This document shows, one piece after another, positions 6,604 through 10,062 of a stretch of 10,062 nt of DNA. This DNA is from Gammaproteobacteria bacterium (GTDB lineage Bacteria; Pseudomonadota; Gammaproteobacteria; Methylococcales; UBA2780), in assembly GCA_003646305.1 (NCBI GenBank), contig QNFJ01000067.1:1-10062 (forward strand), in the 5' to 3' direction. Under the pieces are notes generated by a model, which had not been told where the DNA came from, did no database searches, and saw nothing but the letters and a program-made list of their open reading frames with translations. Within the stretch, counting starts at the first letter, position 1. Each line of letters begins with the position of its first letter. The translations under genes were made by a program, and so were the position numbers.

Positions 6604-7222
6604 AATTTCGTTACTGTTGGTGGATGATCATGCGGTTGTGCGGGCAGGTTATCGTCAGTTGATCTCCGCATCGGAGCGAATTCACGTTGTTGGAGAGAGC
6701 GAGACGGCTGAAAAAGCCTGCCAAAGCTACCTGGAATTAAAGCCGGATGTCATTGTGATGGATTTGAGTTTGCCTGGTATGAGTGGATTAGAGGCAATCA
6801 GGAGGATTACTACAAGAAGCCCTGATGCAGCGATTATGGCCTTTACGATTCATGATGAGCTTATCTATCTTAAAAGGGCGCTAGAGGCGGGGGCAAAGGG
6901 TTATTTAACGAAAAGCTGTGACCCCCGTTTGCTGTTAGAGGGGATTGAGCAGCTTGCTTTGGGCCGGCAATTTATAGAGCCTGTGATGGCTGGCAAATTA
7001 CAACAGACAAAAGTACTTACAGAGGCAGGTGGCAAGAAGGATATGGACGAACTGTCACCGCGTGAATTCGATGTTTATTGCCTCTTGGTGAAAGGGCAAA
7101 CGAGCCAGCAAATTTCTGAGTCCTTATCTCTAAGCCAGAAAACCATCGCCAATTATGCAACCCAGATCAAAGTTAAGCTGGGTGTTAAAACAATTGCCGA
7201 AATGGTCCACCTGTCGCGATAG
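6596..7222 (+). CDS. Response regulator, NarL/FixJ family
   Basis: This is a cytoplasmic DNA-binding response regulator of 208 aa, the expected partner of the kinase immediately upstream. The receiver domain spans about 3-118, with the acidic pair Asp10/Asp11 (LVDDH), phosphoacceptor Asp56 (VIVMDLSLPGMSG), Thr84 (AFTIHD) and Lys106 (YLTKS), all in canonical places. The C-terminal LuxR-type HTH runs about 151-208 (ELSPREFDVYCLL, then SQQISESLSLSQKTIANY). Recognition-helix residues therefore differ from the common TVKxH form. I chose the GTG at 6596: it gives MNKISLLLVDDH, with a GGGGG tract 5 nt upstream inside the kinase gene. An upstream in-frame ATG at 6551 would add 15 residues unrelated to the receiver fold and a longer overlap. 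The likely target is the TonB receptor gene 87 bp downstream, or its own operon; this is inferred from position. Confidence 0.95.
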   Translation: MNKISLLLVDDHAVVRAGYRQLISASERIHVVGESETAEKACQSYLELKPDVIVMDLSLPGMSGLEAIRRITTRSPDAAIMAFTIHDELIYLKRALEAGAKGYLTKSCDPRLLLEGIEQLALGRQFIEPVMAGKLQQTKVLTEAGGKKDMDELSPREFDVYCLLVKGQTSQQISESLSLSQKTIANYATQIKVKLGVKTIAEMVHLSR

Positions 7223-7251
7223 TAGTGGCTACGTTGACACCCATTTAAATC

Positions 7252-7280
7252 AGGATTTTTTCCTATATAGAATCCTTCTA
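7252..7280. promoter_or_regulatory. Overlapping dyads in the leader of the TonB receptor gene
   Basis: Two dyads overlap here: AGGATT (7252-7257) with AATCCT (7271-7276), and the tighter TAGAA-TCC-TTCTA (7268-7280). A TAGAAT at 7268-7273 could be a -10 box. A consensus TTGACA at 7234-7239 is too far from it (28 nt) for a normal promoter, so an activator or a shifted -10 (TATATA, 7264-7269, spacer 24) would be needed. The dyad may be an operator for the adjacent response regulator or an RNA hairpin. No strong terminator is seen between regulator and receptor genes, so read-through is possible. Confidence 0.35.
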
Positions 7281-7309
7281 CCATTTGAAATAATAGCGAT
7301 ACGTTTTGA

Positions 7310-9703
7310 ATGATGAATAAGTCTGTGTCGATAACAAGAAAAATAATACCAGCAGTAACCACTTTGCTAGTCACAACATCAGTCGTTGCTGATCATGCAG
7401 AAGGAGTACTTCACCTTGATGAACTAGAGGTGATTAGTAGCACGCCACTACACGGTGTTGGAATGGATAAAAACAGGCTTCCCTATCCTGTTCAAACAGC
7501 CAATTCAAGTGCTTTGGAGAAATCCCAGAGTCTGGATTTAAGTGACTATATGGCACGTCATCTTGGCAGCGTCCATATCAATCAGGCGCAAAATAATCCA
7601 CTCCAGCCTGATTTACAATACCGTGGTTTTACCGCCTCACCACTGCTGGGAAATTCTCAGGGACTATCGGTCTATATGAATGGTGTGCGCATTAATGAGC
7701 CTTTCGGTGATGCGGTTAACTGGGATGTTATTCCTCAGTCAGCGATTTCTGGAATTAACTTGATGGCGGGCTCAAACCCACTTTTTGGTTTGAATACACT
7801 GGGCGGAGCTCTATCAATTAAAACTAAAAATGGTTTTACCGATGCTGGTCATTCAGTGCAGGCATATGGCGGCTCATTCAACCGGCGTGCAGTGGAGTTT
7901 GAAAGTGGTGGAAATGATAAAAACCTCAGCTATTTCGTCACAGGGAACTGGTTTAAAGAAGATGGCTGGCGTGATCATTCAGAATCAGAAGCTAAGCAGC
8001 TTTTTAGTAGCTTTGGCTGGAAATCAGGCGGGAGTGAGCTTGAATTAACATTGGCTGCGGCAGATACAGATTTGAATGGGAATGGCTCTTCACCGCTTGA
8101 ACTACTCGAACAAGATCGTGAGGCGGTATTTACCTATCCAGATAATACGCAAAATGAATTACGCATGGCTGCTCTTTCTGGCAGCCACTGGCTATCTGAT
8201 ATCACACAGTTTTCAGGAACGGTCTATTACCGTCAGAATGATCGCGACACTTTCAATGGAGACGGTTCAGATTATGATGTGATCGATGCATTTGATGGCG
8301 GAGGAAACGGTCTTAATGAAGATGGCGATATTGTTATCACAGCGGCTGAGTGTGGAGGAGGCTGTACTGCAGGCGACCTGATAGAGGAGGGAGGGCAGGT
8401 CGAAGATCAGCATGGTAATGTGATCAATCCCGGACTTGATGATGACGAGATAGCGGTCAATAACCGAAGCACAACCGAGCAGGATAGTTATGGATTGAGT
8501 GGTCAGTTTACCTTTCTAGAGGAGTTACTGGGGCATGAGAACCATTTGGTTACTGGTTTTAGTTACGACGAGGCCGATATTAAATACAGCTTTTTAACAG
8601 AGGTGGCTGGATTTACTGCGGACCGAGGAACGATTGGCAGTGGCTTGGTCGATGTAGAAAGCGTCGTTGATGCGAAAGTTAAAACAAGCACAGCAAGCCT
8701 TTTTTTTATGGATAATTTTTCCATTAATAAAGAGCTAACCTTGACGCTTGCAGGACGCTACAACTATTCACGCATCAAGATTTCTGGAACAACAGGTGAT
8801 GAATCGGTCGTGCCCGGAGGTGAAAGTGGCACACATACCTTTATCCGCTTTAACCCGTCTGCCGGTTTAACCTACAATTTTAGACCGCAGATGACGGGCT
8901 ATCTTAGCTATAGTGAATCATCGCGCGTGCCAACACCCGCCGAGTTGACCTGTCATGACCAAACTAACCCTTGTGCGCTGCCAAACTCTTTCTTGAGTGA
9001 TCCACCGCTTGATATGGTGGTCGCAAAAACCTGGGAGGTGGGGTTGCGAGGCGTTCAGCAGAAAATAAACTGGCATGCTGGTCTATTTCAGACGGTTAAT
9101 CACGACGATATTTACTTTTTGTCAACCGAAGAGGGGCCCGGTTTAAGTCCTGGTTACTTTGCTAATATCGGTAAGACACGCCGCCAAGGGCTGGAGCTTT
9201 CTTTAGCGGCTGACTATCAAAAGTGGAACTGGTTTTTAAACTACAGCTGGATTGCGGCTGAATTTAGGGATAGTTTTACGGTTAATGGAGAGAACAATCC
9301 GGCAGCACCAGCGAGTGGTGATTTGCATGTGAGCAGTGGAGACAATATTCCGAGCATTCCACGCCACCTGTTTAAATTGGGTGCTGACTGGAACATTAGT
9401 GAAAAGCTAGTCATTGGCTTTGATACGGTTTATAACTCAAGCCAGTATTTTAGGGGTGATGAAGCCAATGTCAGCAGCCAAGTAGACGGCTATACAGTCT
9501 TTAACCTCCATGGGCGTTACAATGTGACTAAAAATGTTGAGCTTTTTGCTCGCGTTGATAATCTATTTGACCGTGAGTACGAAACTTTTGGCCTTTATGG
9601 TGAACCTGATGAAGCTCCGGGTTTTGGTGGATTTAGTGATACCCGATTTTATGGGGCAGGGGCACCGAGAGGTGGTTGGCTGGGGGTTAAAGTGACGCTT
9701 TAA
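7310..9703 (+). CDS. TonB-dependent outer-membrane receptor
   Basis: This is an outer-membrane beta-barrel receptor of 797 aa, energised by TonB-ExbB-ExbD to import a scarce ligand. A signal peptide ends near Ala27 (TTLLVTTSVVA-DHA). A TonB-box-like segment, HLDELEVISS, lies at 35-44. The plug domain covers about 55-172, with the strongly conserved-looking VYMNGVRINEPFGDAVNWDV (121-140) and GSNPLFGLNTLGGALSI (154-170). The rest is barrel, closing with ARVDNLFDREYE and an aromatic-rich C-terminus ending VKVTL. A very acidic, glycine-rich insertion at about 315-383 carries Cys348 and Cys352 and is probably an extracellular loop. A second Cys pair, Cys548/Cys555, lies in TPAELTCHDQTNPCALPN, which I recall as typical of a large proteobacterial subfamily of unknown ligand. 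It is not a BtuB- or FepA-like match that I can name. The start is ATG 7310 or the adjacent ATG 7313; the Shine-Dalgarno is weak. Position behind the two-component pair suggests signal-controlled uptake. Confidence 0.95.
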   Translation: MMNKSVSITRKIIPAVTTLLVTTSVVADHAEGVLHLDELEVISSTPLHGVGMDKNRLPYPVQTANSSALEKSQSLDLSDYMARHLGSVHINQAQNNPLQPDLQYRGFTASPLLGNSQGLSVYMNGVRINEPFGDAVNWDVIPQSAISGINLMAGSNPLFGLNTLGGALSIKTKNGFTDAGHSVQAYGGSFNRRAVEFESGGNDKNLSYFVTGNWFKEDGWRDHSESEAKQLFSSFGWKSGGSELELTLAAADTDLNGNGSSPLELLEQDREAVFTYPDNTQNELRMAALSGSHWLSDITQFSGTVYYRQNDRDTFNGDGSDYDVIDAFDGGGNGLNEDGDIVITAAECGGGCTAGDLIEEGGQVEDQHGNVINPGLDDDEIAVNNRSTTEQDSYGLSGQFTFLEELLGHENHLVTGFSYDEADIKYSFLTEVAGFTADRGTIGSGLVDVESVVDAKVKTSTASLFFMDNFSINKELTLTLAGRYNYSRIKISGTTGDESVVPGGESGTHTFIRFNPSAGLTYNFRPQMTGYLSYSESSRVPTPAELTCHDQTNPCALPNSFLSDPPLDMVVAKTWEVGLRGVQQKINWHAGLFQTVNHDDIYFLSTEEGPGLSPGYFANIGKTRRQGLELSLAADYQKWNWFLNYSWIAAEFRDSFTVNGENNPAAPASGDLHVSSGDNIPSIPRHLFKLGADWNISEKLVIGFDTVYNSSQYFRGDEANVSSQVDGYTVFNLHGRYNVTKNVELFARVDNLFDREYETFGLYGEPDEAPGFGGFSDTRFYGAGAPRGGWLGVKVTL

Positions 9704-9712
9704 TTTCCTGAA

Positions 9713-9755
9713 AAAAAGGAGCTGAGCCGCTGCCTTGCCTGCTCAACTCCTTTTT
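9713..9755. terminator. Strong bidirectional intrinsic terminator
   Basis: AAAAAGGAG-C-TGAGC (9713-9727) pairs with GCTCA-A-CTCCTTTTT (9741-9755) around a 13-nt loop, with one internal mismatch. The A-tract and T-tract let it work on both strands. It starts 10 nt after the receptor stop and ends 4 nt before the stop of the convergent PEP-CTERM gene. Confidence 0.88.
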
Positions 9756-9758
9756 GAT

Positions 9759-10062
9759 TTAAACGGCTATTTTTCTTTTCGAAAGGAAAGTAACTAGTCC
9801 GAGAGAGAAAAGAAGCAGGGTTGAAGGTTCAGGTACGCGGTTAAAGAAGGCACTTTGTATTTGAATATTGGCATCCCTGTGTAGACGATCATTTCGACCA
9901 CCCCATTTATCGTTTAACCAGGTGTATCTTACGGTATACATGCTGGCAGAAAGGATATCTACGGTCGATAGGCCATAAGAAAGTTCATTATCATTTGCAG
10001 TAATATTCATAATCTCACTGGTCAGGCTGGTGCGGACTTTAAATGTGTCATACCAATTGTGA
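9759..10062 (-). CDS. PEP-CTERM sorting-domain protein, C-terminal fragment
   Basis: This is the last 100 or so codons of an exported protein; the frame stays open to the right edge, so the N-terminus lies outside. The first ATG inside, at 10010, is probably not the start. The end has the three-part PEP-CTERM signal: VPEPST, a hydrophobic stretch (LLLFSLGLVTFL) and a basic tail (SKRKIAV). Known PEP-CTERM proteins are handled by an exosortase (EpsH/XrtA type) and end up in the extracellular matrix or surface polymer, usually in bacteria with an exopolysaccharide locus. The visible upstream part (NWYDTFKVRTS..., TVRYTWLNDKWGG) has no family I recognise, and extracellular parts of such proteins vary widely. 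It is convergent with the TonB receptor and shares its terminator. The exosortase is not in this window. Confidence 0.82.
   Translation of the reverse strand, partial: HNWYDTFKVRTSLTSEIMNITANDNELSYGLSTVDILSASMYTVRYTWLNDKWGGRNDRLHRDANIQIQSAFFNRVPEPSTLLLFSLGLVTFLSKRKIAV

Noticed and set aside
6330..6671. Minus-strand frame of 113 codons across the kinase-regulator junction
   Set aside because: It is antisense to the HATPase domain and the start of the receiver domain, both intact with canonical residues.
7830..8282. Two short plus-strand frames inside the TonB receptor gene
   Set aside because: Out-of-frame shadows of the receptor, without a ribosome binding site or motif.

Overview
The window looks like ordinary chromosome from a Gram-negative proteobacterium, most likely a gammaproteobacterium. 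The evidence is an outer-membrane TonB-dependent receptor, a periplasmic di-heme cytochrome c peroxidase, a NarL-type two-component pair and a PEP-CTERM surface protein. The species cannot be named from the sequence.

Layout, left to right. The left edge holds, on the minus strand, the N-terminus of cobyric acid synthase (cobQ), running off the window. Upstream of it, also on the minus strand, are a terminator hairpin and a DUF900-type alpha/beta hydrolase. Divergent from the hydrolase, on the plus strand, are two tandem paralogous MacB/FtsX-type ABC permeases, one nucleotide apart, with no ATPase or adaptor gene beside them. Convergent with the permeases is a minus-strand di-heme cytochrome c peroxidase with a signal peptide and two CXXCH motifs.

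The 540-base gap at 4789-5328 has no intact gene but is not empty. It holds the likely peroxidase promoter and the decayed C-terminal half of a LuxR/AgmR-like response regulator on the minus strand, with a 5-bp tandem duplication that shifts the frame and in-frame stops. It also holds a palindrome upstream of the kinase and a three-codon mini-ORF overlapping the kinase start codon.

The right half is a plus-strand cluster: a NarX/MoxY-like sensor histidine kinase, a response regulator overlapping it by 8 nt, and after 87 bp a large TonB-dependent receptor. The arrangement suggests that the two-component pair senses a periplasmic signal and controls the receptor; the ligand is unknown. A strong two-way terminator closes the cluster. 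It also serves a convergent minus-strand gene whose C-terminus ends in a PEP-CTERM sorting signal and whose N-terminus lies beyond the window.

No mobile element, CRISPR array, tRNA or rRNA was seen. The least expected content is the dead response-regulator remnant beside a live two-component system, the ATPase-less permease pair, and the small dyad elements in front of the kinase and the receptor.
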